This document shows positions 16,132 to 24,824 of a stretch of 64,000 nucleotides of DNA, in pieces. The position numbers and the translations under genes were made by a program. This stretch comes from Chryseobacterium defluvii (GTDB lineage Bacteria; Bacteroidota; Bacteroidia; Flavobacteriales; Weeksellaceae), in contig NZ_JACHLE010000003.1 in NCBI RefSeq assembly GCF_014204415.1, forward strand, positions 248,001 to 312,000, given 5' to 3'. The notes beneath the pieces are model-generated. The model was not told the DNA's origin, ran no database searches, and was given only the letters and a program-made list of their open reading frames with translations. Positions within the stretch are counted from its first letter, which is position 1, and every line of letters begins with the position of its first letter.

Positions 16132-18267
16132 ATGAAAAACGTACTGATCTGTGCCTCCCTGTTAGGCTCTATCATAACTTTTGCACAAGAAAAGGACTCT
16201 GTAAAGTCTAATGATATTGAAGAAGTTGTAGTCAACGGAAAATATTATAAAAAATATGTGGAAAAAGAAGGATCTTCTTCTCTTCGTTTAGATGAGGAGC
16301 TTATCAAAATTCCCCAGAATATTTCTATCATTACCAACAGAGCACTGGAAGATCAGCAGGTAACAACTTTAAGCGATGGTGTTCTTAGAAATGTTGCCGG
16401 GGCGCAAAGACTTGAACACTGGGGTGATATGTATACCCGGGTAAACATGAGAGGATCAAGAGCAGCAGCTTTCATGAACGGAGTAAATGTTACTTCAAAC
16501 TGGGGCCCATTAAGCGAAGATATGAGCTTTGTAGATCATATCGAATTCATTAAAGGGCCATCCGGCTTTTTAATGTCTAACGGTGAGCCAAGCGGAATTT
16601 ATAATATCGTTACTAAAAAGCCGACAGGGCAGTCTTTCAACGGCTCTGCAAGAGTAACTTTAGGAAGCTTCAATATGTACAGAGGGGAAGCCGATATTGA
16701 CACCAAAATCACCGATAAAGTTTTCTTCAGATTAAATTTAATGGCTCAAAACAGAAAAAGCTTCAGAAAATATGAATTTAATGACAGATATATCATTAAT
16801 CCGTCTTTAAAAGTCAATCTTTCTGATAAAACCACTTTAACTACAGAATACATTTACCAGAAAGCCAAAATGTCTGAAGTAGGTTCTGCTTATGTTTTCA
16901 GCTATGATGGTTATGGTACAAAACCGGTTGATTATACGATCTCAGATCCGGGAATTGACCCAACCAATGTAGACAATCACACGGTAAACGTAAATTTACA
17001 GCATAAATTCAATGAAAACTGGAAGTTAACATCTCAGTTAAGCTATATCAACGAATATACCCTGGGAAGCGATATCTGGCCGGGAGCATTTAATCCGGAC
17101 GGAACTATGGTCAGGGCTCTTTACTTCTGGGAAGCAAGCAATGTGATGAAATTCGGGCAGGTTTTTCTAAACGGATATGCTAAAACAGGAAATGTCTCTC
17201 ATAAAATATTAACCGGGTTGGATCTGGGCTCTAAAAAATACTTAGCCGACTGGAATCAGGGAGGAGCCTTAGACACAATGGCTAACCCTTTCAATATCCA
17301 TTCTACGACCTACACTCCGCCAAGCAACGGCTATCCGACATTTGACGGAACCAAGCCTCTGGTACAAAGGGCCACTCCTTATGGAACAATCGAACAAAAC
17401 TATACCGGCTTATATGTTCAGGATGAATTAGGGTTCTTTAATGATGCTCTAAGAATAACCCTTGCAGCCCGTTATACGACCGTAAAAGAGAACTCCTATG
17501 GTACGGAAGCAGACGCTGAGAAAATTACACCCCGCCTTGGTATAAGCTATTCTATTGATCCAAACACATCCGTGTATGGTTTATATGACCAGGCATTTGT
17601 TCCCCAAGCTGCTATTTTCAGAAATGGAGAGATTGCCAAGCCAATCACCGGGAATAACCTGGAGGTAGGGGTAAAAAGAGACTGGTTCAACGGAAAATGG
17701 AATACAACTCTATCTGTTTATAGCATCCTGAAAAGAAATGCTACCACTGCTGATCCAACAAATACTGCCAATGAAAGCTTCTCCATCATATTAGGGAAAA
17801 CAAGAGTTCAGGGAGTAGAATTTGACTTAAAAGGAGAGATCACAAAAGGATTTAATGCTATCTTCAATTATGCATTCACAGAGAATAAAGTCACTGAATC
17901 TAATGATCCCGCAAGTAATCCGGTTGGAATGAGAGTTCCGGGATATGCAAAACATACGGCAAACGGATGGTTAAATTATACATTTACCAAAGGTGATCTT
18001 GAAGGATTCGGCCTAAGTTTCGGAGGGACATACCTTGCTGACAGAAGTACCTGGGCATGGGCAAGTACAAGCGCACAGATAGATATGGCCGATTATGTAA
18101 AATTTGATGCCGGCCTTTCCTGGGAAAACACTAAGTTTCGATTAGGGTTGAATGTTTTCAATGTATTCAACAGATATTTATATTCCGGCTCTCCTTATGG
18201 TGCTTATTATTACTATCAGGCTGATGCACCTAGAAACTGGAGATTATCAATAGGATACAAATTTTAA
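16132..18267 (+). CDS. TonB-dependent siderophore receptor
   Basis: This 711-aa outer-membrane receptor has a signal peptide (to FAQ, ~residue 19), a TonB-box-like acidic stretch (DIEEVVVNGK), a plug domain (IPQNISIITNRALEDQQ, VNMRGSR, IEFIKGPSGFL, GEPSGIYNIVTKKP) and a 22-strand barrel ending in Phe (SIGYKF). Plug motifs match the FhuA/FpvA-like siderophore class; no N-terminal signalling domain is present. It should import a ferric siderophore using the TonB/ExbBD system. A PepSY-type membrane protein follows, a common pairing for iron reduction after uptake. The exact ligand is unknown. Confidence 0.92.
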   Translation: MKNVLICASLLGSIITFAQEKDSVKSNDIEEVVVNGKYYKKYVEKEGSSSLRLDEELIKIPQNISIITNRALEDQQVTTLSDGVLRNVAGAQRLEHWGDMYTRVNMRGSRAAAFMNGVNVTSNWGPLSEDMSFVDHIEFIKGPSGFLMSNGEPSGIYNIVTKKPTGQSFNGSARVTLGSFNMYRGEADIDTKITDKVFFRLNLMAQNRKSFRKYEFNDRYIINPSLKVNLSDKTTLTTEYIYQKAKMSEVGSAYVFSYDGYGTKPVDYTISDPGIDPTNVDNHTVNVNLQHKFNENWKLTSQLSYINEYTLGSDIWPGAFNPDGTMVRALYFWEASNVMKFGQVFLNGYAKTGNVSHKILTGLDLGSKKYLADWNQGGALDTMANPFNIHSTTYTPPSNGYPTFDGTKPLVQRATPYGTIEQNYTGLYVQDELGFFNDALRITLAARYTTVKENSYGTEADAEKITPRLGISYSIDPNTSVYGLYDQAFVPQAAIFRNGEIAKPITGNNLEVGVKRDWFNGKWNTTLSVYSILKRNATTADPTNTANESFSIILGKTRVQGVEFDLKGEITKGFNAIFNYAFTENKVTESNDPASNPVGMRVPGYAKHTANGWLNYTFTKGDLEGFGLSFGGTYLADRSTWAWASTSAQIDMADYVKFDAGLSWENTKFRLGLNVFNVFNRYLYSGSPYGAYYYYQADAPRNWRLSIGYKF

Positions 18268-18274
18268 AACACCC

Positions 18275-18303
18275 AAAAGTTAGCTGCAAACAGTTAACTT
18301 TTT
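18275..18303 (+). terminator. Hairpin between receptor 1 and PepSY 1 (possible attenuator)
   Basis: A 12-bp stem (18275-18286 with 18291-18302, one G-U pair) around CAAA, ending in five T's only 3 nt before the next ATG. It would lower expression of the downstream reductase relative to the receptor. Confidence 0.65.
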
Positions 18304-18306
18304 GAT

Positions 18307-19512
18307 ATGAGGAAGAAACATCTACATAAAAAGAAACCTTCTTTCATCAAAAAATGGTCTGCCAAACTGCATTTGTGGTTTGGCTTATCCGTTGGTATCA
18401 TTGTGTTCATTGTTTCTTTAACCGGTACTTTATATGTTTTCAAGGATGAGATACAAAACTATACACGTAAGGAAGTTCTTTGTCTCAGGAAGGAAACCAT
18501 TAAAGAAAAGCCTTTATCACTCAATATTCTCCGTGAAAAAGTTGCTTCCGAAATCAATGAAGACTACCCGGTAAGCTCTGTTGAGATCCCTTTGGACAAA
18601 AATAAATCCTACGGGTTTCTCTATTATGAAAAGAATAAGAAAGCCTGGAATTATTTTGAGGAAATAAAGATTAACAAATTGGTTTACGTTAATCAATATA
18701 CCGGAGAAATTCTGGGAGTGTATAATGAAAAGTATGACCTCTTCCCTATTTTAAAATCTATTCACTGGAGCCTTCTTCTCAATTCTGAATGGGGGAAATA
18801 CGTGATCGGGATTCCTGTAGTAATCTTTATCTTCATGCTGATCACAGGGATCATCCTGTGGTGGCCTAAAAACAGAAATGCAAGAAAAGGCCGCTTCGGG
18901 TTTGACTGGAAGAATGTAAAAACCTGGAAACGCAAAAATTATGACCTTCACAATGTTTTAGGGTTTTACGCATCGTTTGTTGCCCTACTTCTGAGCCTTT
19001 CGGGGATCTATTTTGCTTATCCTTATGTAAAAAAAGTATTCAACCTCGCCTTATCCGGCTCCATTGACCTTCCAAAAGAAAAGGAAATCAAATCTCCGGA
19101 CTCTGCTTTAGCAAAAAGCAGTGCTGTTTTTGACCTCACTGTGCAGGAAACCAAAAAGCTTTATCCGGCATCATCAAGCTTCAGGATTCCCCTGAACGGA
19201 AAAAATAAAAAAGGAAAAGAATTAAAGAACATCCCCGTCACTGTTTATCAGAAAGACGGAAGATTCAGCGAAAGAAACCAGTTGGTTTTTGACAAATATT
19301 CAGGAAAACTATTATTAAATAAACCTCATCAGAATCTCAGCAATGCTGAAAAATATGCTAATGCCAATTATGATATCCACACCGGTTCTTATCTTGGACT
19401 GTTTGGGAAGATCATATGGTTCCTGGCTGGTTTGATCTGTACTTCATTACCTGTAACGGGTTTTATGATCTGGTGGGGAAAAAGAAAAAAACAAGGAAAG
19501 AAAATACAATGA
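18307..19512 (+). CDS. PepSY-associated membrane protein (putative ferric-siderophore reductase), copy 1
   Basis: This 401-aa protein has the PepSY-TM layout: a first helix (GLSVGIIVFIVSLTGTLYVF), a periplasmic PepSY region, a pair of central helices (GIPVVIFIFMLITGIILWWP and the FYASFVALLLSLSGIYFAYP segment), and a C-terminal helix with TSLPVTGFMIWWGKRKK. Conserved His occur in AKLHLWFG, SIHWSLL, YDLHNVLGFY and YDIHTGSY, which suit haem or iron chemistry. Its stop overlaps the ATG of the next receptor (ATGA), so translation is coupled. A role in reducing imported ferric chelates is inferred from family and location. Confidence 0.88.
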   Translation: MRKKHLHKKKPSFIKKWSAKLHLWFGLSVGIIVFIVSLTGTLYVFKDEIQNYTRKEVLCLRKETIKEKPLSLNILREKVASEINEDYPVSSVEIPLDKNKSYGFLYYEKNKKAWNYFEEIKINKLVYVNQYTGEILGVYNEKYDLFPILKSIHWSLLLNSEWGKYVIGIPVVIFIFMLITGIILWWPKNRNARKGRFGFDWKNVKTWKRKNYDLHNVLGFYASFVALLLSLSGIYFAYPYVKKVFNLALSGSIDLPKEKEIKSPDSALAKSSAVFDLTVQETKKLYPASSSFRIPLNGKNKKGKELKNIPVTVYQKDGRFSERNQLVFDKYSGKLLLNKPHQNLSNAEKYANANYDIHTGSYLGLFGKIIWFLAGLICTSLPVTGFMIWWGKRKKQGKKIQ

Positions 19513-21626
19513 GAAAAGCTCTTTTATCAGTAGCGTGTCTGGGAACCGTTACTCTATCTGCACAAGTGAAGGACAGTTTACAAACTAAAGATGTAGACGA
19601 GATTATATTAACGGCCTCAAGGAAGAAAGAAAACATTAAAGAAATTCCGGGTTCCGTTACCATTGTCGGCGAAAAGCAGGTACAGGCTCAGCTGACCGTC
19701 AATTCAGATATTACAAGCATCCTGCAATACACGGTGCCGAGTCTGGCAACAAGCACAGGACAGACTTCAAACACAGGACAGACCCTCAGAGGGCGCCAGG
19801 TTTTAGTCCTGATCGACGGAATTCCCCAGTCTACTCCACTCAGAAACGGGGGAAGAGACCTGAGAGTAATAGACCCTTCTGTTATTGAAAGAATAGAAGT
19901 GATAAAAGGGGCTTCATCTATCTACGGAAACGGCGCAGACGGAGGGATTATCAATTATATCACAAGAAAAAGCAAATCGGATAAAAACATCTCAGGAATT
20001 TCACAAATCGGCATTACCGGCCAACCTTATGGCGGGACGTTGGGTTTCAGAGCCAGCCAGCTATTATCAGGGCAGATCACCAAAAATTTTGATTATGTTG
20101 CTTCTTTAGCCTATGAAAGGACCGGCTACCTGAAAGATGCGGACGGTGTTAACCTCAGTCCGACCTACAGCCCCGCAAAAATGGATAATTATAACGGGAT
20201 GCTGAAACTGGGTTACAATATCAATGATAATCAACGGATTGAAGCATCATACATTGGTTATGCATCAAAATCCGATCTGGATCTGGGATTGAAAACAGGA
20301 AAATATGGCATCACTCCTACGATCGGTGAAGGAAGAGGCTTAAATCTCGATACCACTCCACAGGGAACTCCGAGAAACCACAACTATAAACTAAGTTATG
20401 ACAATAAAAACCTGTTCCGTGGTACTTCATTAAACGTTAATCTTTATTATCAGGATTTCAGGACGGTTTACGGATATAGTGATACTTTTTTCAACGGCGG
20501 GCAGTCTAATGTAATTTCAGAAAAAAAGGGCGCAAGACTTAATTTCGACACTCAATTGTGGAATACCCAGAAATCTCAGGGAGAAGTCATTTACGGAGTG
20601 GATATCCTTAATGACCAGACTGTTCAGAAACTCGAAGACGGCCGCTACTGGACCCCGGATATGGATATGACCAATATCGCCCCGTTCCTTTTGGTTAAAA
20701 TTGATCTGCTGAAAAAATTAACGATCAAAGGAGGGCTCCGCTATGAAAATATGAAAGTGAAAGTAGGTGATTTTGATACTCTTTCAACCCTTAAAGCGGA
20801 TGGTACTTTCACAAAAAGCATATTTGTACAGGGCGGAAATCTGGAATACAATGCTTTAGTTGGCAACATCGGTATCCGTTATAATATTAACTCTTCCATC
20901 AATCTGTTCGGAAGTTTCTCACAGGCCTACTCTATTAATGAGCTTGGAAGGATCTTACGAACCTCCACATCCGATACGATTACCAACCTTGAAACAAAAC
21001 CCATTATCGTTAACAACTATGAATTGGGTGCTACAGGACAACTCTCAAAGTGGGTCAACTATGAAGTAACATCTTATGTAAGTACTTCAAAATTAGGAGC
21101 AACTTTTATTCAAAGTCCTGACAGGGCACTCACCATCCAGAGAGCACCGGAAGTAGTATATGGAGTTGAAGGATTTTTGCATTTCACTCCTGTAAAATGG
21201 ATCAATTTTGGAGGAAGCTACAGTTGGATGGAGGGTATTACTTCATTAAAAGACGATGGAGATTATTCGGCCAAGATCAATAACAGCAGAATTTCTGCCC
21301 CTAAAATCCTGGCTTATGTTCAGGTAAAGCCTATTCGGTCTTTATCTGTAGGATTGGATATGCTTCATGCCTTTAAGCAGGACAGATTTGACCCAAGTAC
21401 CAAAACAGGTTTATATGTGTATGGAGAAGGAAGGGTTCCGGAGTATACTGTTTTTAATTTTAAATCAAGCTATGAAGTCAATCAAAACTGGAAGGTATCA
21501 TTAGGTATTGAGAACGTGTTCAATAAGCTCTATCAACCTGCAATTTCCTGGTGGGCTGCAAGAGACAATGATTTTACCAACTCGCTTGGTATGAGAGGAA
21601 CATTCATGATCGAATATAAATTTTAA
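19509..21626 (+). CDS. TonB-dependent receptor, second copy
   Basis: 705 aa when started at the ATG at 19509, which overlaps the previous stop and gives a proper signal peptide (MRKALLSVACLGTVTLSAQ). An in-frame ATG at 19416 lies inside the upstream gene and is rejected. Plug motifs: DVDEIILTASRKKENIKEIP (TonB box region), LRGRQVLVLIDGIPQ, RIEVIKGASSIYGNGADGGI. It ends in Phe (MIEYKF). Related to but clearly distinct from receptor 1, so it probably imports a different chelate (siderophore, haem or cofactor). Followed by a second PepSY gene. Confidence 0.92.
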   Translation: MRKALLSVACLGTVTLSAQVKDSLQTKDVDEIILTASRKKENIKEIPGSVTIVGEKQVQAQLTVNSDITSILQYTVPSLATSTGQTSNTGQTLRGRQVLVLIDGIPQSTPLRNGGRDLRVIDPSVIERIEVIKGASSIYGNGADGGIINYITRKSKSDKNISGISQIGITGQPYGGTLGFRASQLLSGQITKNFDYVASLAYERTGYLKDADGVNLSPTYSPAKMDNYNGMLKLGYNINDNQRIEASYIGYASKSDLDLGLKTGKYGITPTIGEGRGLNLDTTPQGTPRNHNYKLSYDNKNLFRGTSLNVNLYYQDFRTVYGYSDTFFNGGQSNVISEKKGARLNFDTQLWNTQKSQGEVIYGVDILNDQTVQKLEDGRYWTPDMDMTNIAPFLLVKIDLLKKLTIKGGLRYENMKVKVGDFDTLSTLKADGTFTKSIFVQGGNLEYNALVGNIGIRYNINSSINLFGSFSQAYSINELGRILRTSTSDTITNLETKPIIVNNYELGATGQLSKWVNYEVTSYVSTSKLGATFIQSPDRALTIQRAPEVVYGVEGFLHFTPVKWINFGGSYSWMEGITSLKDDGDYSAKINNSRISAPKILAYVQVKPIRSLSVGLDMLHAFKQDRFDPSTKTGLYVYGEGRVPEYTVFNFKSSYEVNQNWKVSLGIENVFNKLYQPAISWWAARDNDFTNSLGMRGTFMIEYKF

Positions 21627-21640
21627 TTAATCTAAATAAA

Positions 21641-21673
21641 AATGAAAGCCCTATCTTTGGGCTTCATTTTTTT
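21641..21673 (+). terminator. Hairpin between receptor 2 and PepSY 2
   Basis: AATGAAAGCCC (21641-21651) pairs with GGGCTTCATT (21659-21668), one bulged A, followed by seven T's. It rules out the ATG at 21642 as the start of the next gene, because that codon lies inside the stem. Confidence 0.8.
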
Positions 21674-21680
21674 GTTAAGT

Positions 21681-22895
21681 ATGAAGAAAAAACATCATAA
21701 TAATAAAAAGAAGCCGGGTATATTCAAGAAATGGACGGGAAAACTGCATTTGTGGTTCGGGCTGGGCATTGGCTTCCTGATTTTCATTATCTCCATTACC
21801 GGGGCTTTGTATGTTTTTAAAGATGAGATTGAAAATATTACCCGAAAAGATGTCATCTATCATCATGAACAAAATATTGAACAAAAAAACATCCTTCCGA
21901 TCCGGGTTCTGGAAAGATCCGTTGCTGAACAGGTAAAAGAAAAATACCCTATCCACTGGGTGAATATTCCTATTGACAGGAAGATGTCCTATATGTTCTA
22001 TTGGTATGAACATGATACAACAGCATGGAATTATTTCGATGAATTCCCTATTTATAAAGTAGCCTATGTAAACCCATACAACGGTAAGGTTCTGAGGACA
22101 TATGACGAAAAAAATGGCTTCTTTAATATTGTAAAAATGATCCACTGGAGTTTCCTGCTGAAACAGGACTGGGGAAAATATGTCGTTGGGATTCCTGTTA
22201 TCATTTTTATCATCATGCTTATTTCCGGGATCATCCTGTGGTGGCCTAAAAATAAGGCCGCAAGAAAACAGAGATTCTCCTTCAAATGGAAAAATGTGAA
22301 AAGCTGGAAAAGGAAAAACTATGATCTTCACAATGTTTTAGGATTTTATGCGTCCATTTTTGCTTTAATTTTTTCGATCACAGGTTTATTTTATGCTTTC
22401 TTCATCGTACAGGCCATGATCTATGTGATTTTCTCAGGAGGAAATACCGTTTATCCCGACTTTTCCCATATCAAAACCAAAGCTCCTATAGAACTAAGAA
22501 CAGAAACCACGTTAGATAAGATCATCAATACGGTAAAAGAAAAGTATCCTGATTCTTATGGATTTGCTATTGATTTGGGCCATGAGCACATGGACGATCA
22601 TGAACATCCGAATTTTGAAGTATTTATAAAACATCTTTCCTACTCTTACCACAAAAACAGCAGTGTTATCTTTGATGAAAACTCCGGAGAGATCCTTCAT
22701 ACTCACGATCCAAAGGATAAAAATTTTGGAGAAAAAGTGGTCGCAGCCAATTACGACATTCACGTAGGTGCTATTTTAGGCTTACCTACAAAGATTATTG
22801 CTTTCATTGTCAGCCTGATATGCGCCTCATTACCAGTGACAGGTTTCATGATCTGGTGGGGAAGAAGAAAAAAGAAGCCTTTAAAAGCCATTTAA
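21681..22895 (+). CDS. PepSY-associated membrane protein, copy 2
   Basis: 404 aa from the ATG at 21681 (the earlier in-frame ATG at 21642 lies in a terminator stem). It is strongly similar throughout to copy 1: KLHLWFGLGIGFLIFIISITGALYVF, IHWSFLL, GIPVIIFIIMLISGIILWWP, YDLHNVLGFY, YDIHVGAI, and the C-terminal SLPVTGFMIWWGRRKK. A His-rich loop (HEHMDDHEHPN) not shared with copy 1 could bind metal. Same inferred role in processing ligand from the preceding receptor. Confidence 0.88.
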   Translation: MKKKHHNNKKKPGIFKKWTGKLHLWFGLGIGFLIFIISITGALYVFKDEIENITRKDVIYHHEQNIEQKNILPIRVLERSVAEQVKEKYPIHWVNIPIDRKMSYMFYWYEHDTTAWNYFDEFPIYKVAYVNPYNGKVLRTYDEKNGFFNIVKMIHWSFLLKQDWGKYVVGIPVIIFIIMLISGIILWWPKNKAARKQRFSFKWKNVKSWKRKNYDLHNVLGFYASIFALIFSITGLFYAFFIVQAMIYVIFSGGNTVYPDFSHIKTKAPIELRTETTLDKIINTVKEKYPDSYGFAIDLGHEHMDDHEHPNFEVFIKHLSYSYHKNSSVIFDENSGEILHTHDPKDKNFGEKVVAANYDIHVGAILGLPTKIIAFIVSLICASLPVTGFMIWWGRRKKKPLKAI

Positions 22896-22977
22896 ACTTT
22901 TTTCAATAAATCTTTAGTTAATCATATATTAATACAATCTTTTTTATAAATTTAGCCCTTAGAATTTAAAAATAGAA

Positions 22978-23946
22978 ATGTCATTAGTAGATTTGTCAAA
23001 ACAGGTTGCATTAGGTATTGATATCGGTGGAACCAATACCAAGTTCGGATTAGTGAACCACAGGGGAGAGATTTTAGTAAAAGGCTCCATACCCACTGAT
23101 GAATTTGAAACTCCTGAAGAGTTTATTGACGCTCTTTATGAAAAGATTCAGCCTATGGCTGATGAATACTGTGAAGGAAAAGAGTTTGAAGGAATCGGTG
23201 TAGGTGCACCTAACGCTAATTATTATCGCGGGACTATAGAGCAGGCCCCTAACCTTCCCTGGAAAGGAGTAATCAATTTTGCAGATCTGATGACGGAAAA
23301 GTTCGGGAAACCCTGCAAAATGACTAATGACGCGAATGCGGCAGCCCTCGGAGAAATGATGTACGGAGCGGCAAGAGGAATGAAGGATTTCATTATGATC
23401 ACTTTGGGAACCGGAGTTGGAAGCGGCATTATTGCCGGAGGACATTTGATCTATGGGCACGACGGATTTGCGGGTGAACTGGGACATACAATCGTAAAAC
23501 CGGGCGGAAGAAAACACTGGAGCACCGGATCTGAAGGCAGTCTGGAAGCCTATGCATCCGCAACCGGAATTTCTATTACCGCTAAAAAAATGAGAGCTGA
23601 ATTCCCGGAATCCGTACTCAACCAATATCCTGAAGAAGAAATAGATTCAAAGACAGTTTTTGAATGCGCTAAACAAGGTGATCCTACTGCCATTGAGGTA
23701 TTCAGGTACACTGGTCAAAAACTGGGTGAAGCACTGGCTAATTTCGTGATGTTCTCTTCACCGGAAGCTATTCTTTTATTCGGGGGAGTGATCAAAGCAG
23801 GAGATTTTATTCTGAAACCGGCAAAACTTCATATGGAAAGAAACCTTCTTCCGATCTTCAGAAATAAGGTAAAGCTTGTTTTCAGTGAGCTTGATGAGGC
23901 TGATGCTGCTATTCTTGGGGCAAGTGCTTTGGTTTGGGAAAAATAG
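22978..23946 (+). CDS. ROK-family sugar kinase (glucokinase-like), without the Cys zinc motif
   Basis: 322 aa. The ATP-binding start LGIDIGGTNTK (12-22), the catalytic Asp in MTNDANAAALGE (D118) and LGTGVGSG are all present, so an ATP-dependent sugar kinase of the glucokinase/NagK type is likely. The usual ROK zinc knuckle CxCGxxGCxE is replaced by GRKHWSTGSEGSLEAYAS (177-194), which has no Cys. The preceding His (ELGH, H170) is kept. Cytoplasmic; single gene with a terminator behind it. Substrate not determined from sequence. Confidence 0.85.
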   Translation: MSLVDLSKQVALGIDIGGTNTKFGLVNHRGEILVKGSIPTDEFETPEEFIDALYEKIQPMADEYCEGKEFEGIGVGAPNANYYRGTIEQAPNLPWKGVINFADLMTEKFGKPCKMTNDANAAALGEMMYGAARGMKDFIMITLGTGVGSGIIAGGHLIYGHDGFAGELGHTIVKPGGRKHWSTGSEGSLEAYASATGISITAKKMRAEFPESVLNQYPEEEIDSKTVFECAKQGDPTAIEVFRYTGQKLGEALANFVMFSSPEAILLFGGVIKAGDFILKPAKLHMERNLLPIFRNKVKLVFSELDEADAAILGASALVWEK

Positions 23947-23969
23947 CTGAGTATCTTTAGATATAATAG

Positions 23970-23993
23970 GCATCCTTTTCAGGGTGCTTTTTT
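23970..23993 (+). terminator. Terminator after the ROK gene
   Basis: GCATCCT pairs with AGGGTGC (one G-U) around TTTC, followed by TTTTTT. Confidence 0.75.
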
Positions 23994-23999
23994 ATTTTT

Positions 24000-24019
24000 A
24001 CCACGGATTTGCACAGATG
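24000..24019. repeat. Partial copy of a dispersed ACAGAT repeat
   Basis: ACCACGGATTTGCACAGATG resembles the arm of the inverted repeat at 5822-5845 (ACCACAGATACACAGATTTTCACAGATG pattern) but lacks the second arm. Confidence 0.5.
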
Positions 24020-24148
24020 TTTATATTGAATTTCTGGAGTTTTCAAAAAAATTTGTGTTTATTTTTAATCAACACCTCATTCAAAAAGTAGTGTGTTTTT
24101 TATTGTTAAATGGGCGCTCATCCTTTCATAAAATGAAAAAGTTTTTCT

Positions 24149-24156
24149 TACTTTTG
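24149..24156 (+). promoter_or_regulatory. Probable -7 promoter element for msrA
   Basis: TACTTTTG is an exact TAnnTTTG match 68 bp upstream of the msrA ATG. It lies inside a short hydrophobic open frame (24133-24243), which argues that this frame is not a real gene. Confidence 0.45.
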
Positions 24157-24224
24157 ATCAGTTTTTACTTATTTCCTGCAATGGCCAGGAGAAGACGACA
24201 ATCGCACAAAATAATCAACCGACA

Positions 24225-24779
24225 ATGGATAAAAATAATTTAGAACAGGTAACTTTCGGTGGCGGATGCTTCTGGTGTGTGGAAAGCTGCTTCAATCTGC
24301 TGAAAGGTGTTAAATCTGCAGTATCAGGATATTCGGGAGGACATAAAGACCATCCGACCTATGAAGAAGTTTGTACAGGAGAAACAGGACATGCGGAAGT
24401 GGTACATCTCACCTATGATCCAAAAATCATCTCCTACGAACAATTAATGGATGTATTTTTCTTCCTTCACGATCCTACCCAGCTGAACAGACAGGGCAAC
24501 GACATCGGAACGCAGTACCGTTCAGTAATTTATTATAAGGATGATGCCGAACAACAGAAAGCAGAAGAAGCCATCAAAAAATCCGAAGCATCCGGAAAAT
24601 GGCCGGGAAAATATGTAACGGAAGTTACGAAGTTTGAGAAATTCTGGCCCGCTGAACAATATCATCAGGGATATTATAATGCCAATCCTACCCAGCCTTA
24701 TTGCAGTGCGGTGGTAGGCCCTAAAATTCAGAAGTTTAAAACGTATTTCGGGGAAGAGGGAATGCTGAAATCAGAATAA
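24225..24779 (+). CDS. msrA: Peptide-methionine (S)-S-oxide reductase
   Basis: This 184-aa protein has the MsrA signature [11 protein letters not shown] (catalytic C15, plus C18), [24 protein letters not shown] and the aromatic substrate pocket residues ([23 protein letters not shown]). It repairs S-methionine sulfoxide in oxidised proteins using thioredoxin. Cytoplasmic as started here. A short signal-like frame overlaps its 5' end in another frame, but joining them would need a frameshift. No msrB is adjacent. Confidence 0.95.
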   Translation: MDKNNLEQVTFGGGCFWCVESCFNLLKGVKSAVSGYSGGHKDHPTYEEVCTGETGHAEVVHLTYDPKIISYEQLMDVFFFLHDPTQLNRQGNDIGTQYRSVIYYKDDAEQQKAEEAIKKSEASGKWPGKYVTEVTKFEKFWPAEQYHQGYYNANPTQPYCSAVVGPKIQKFKTYFGEEGMLKSE

Positions 24780-24786
24780 AAAAACA

Positions 24787-24816
24787 AAACTCATCTAAAC
24801 ACTTAGGTGAGTTTTT
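24787..24816 (+). terminator. msrA terminator
   Basis: AACTCATCTAA pairs with TTAGGTGAGTT (one G-U pair) around ACAC, followed by TTTTT. Convergent with the gene that ends at 24825. Confidence 0.75.
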
Positions 24817-24824
24817 CATTTCAA

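Noticed and set aside
19416..19508. Upstream in-frame ATG for TonB receptor 2
   Set aside because: It lies inside the PepSY 1 gene and masks the proper signal peptide that begins at 19509.
21675..22331. 218-codon open frame on the minus strand inside PepSY copy 2
   Set aside because: It mirrors the coding strand of a clear gene, is rich in His, Asn and Phe, and has no motif; a shadow frame.
23074..23625. 183-codon minus-strand open frame opposite the ROK kinase
   Set aside because: Antisense shadow of a well-supported gene with no recognisable feature.
24133..24243. Short signal-peptide-like frame (36 codons) overlapping the start of msrA
   Set aside because: It contains an exact TAnnTTTG promoter match for msrA, ends in a very basic non-descript tail and overlaps msrA in another frame. 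It is more likely chance; a frameshifted exported MsrA cannot be fully excluded.
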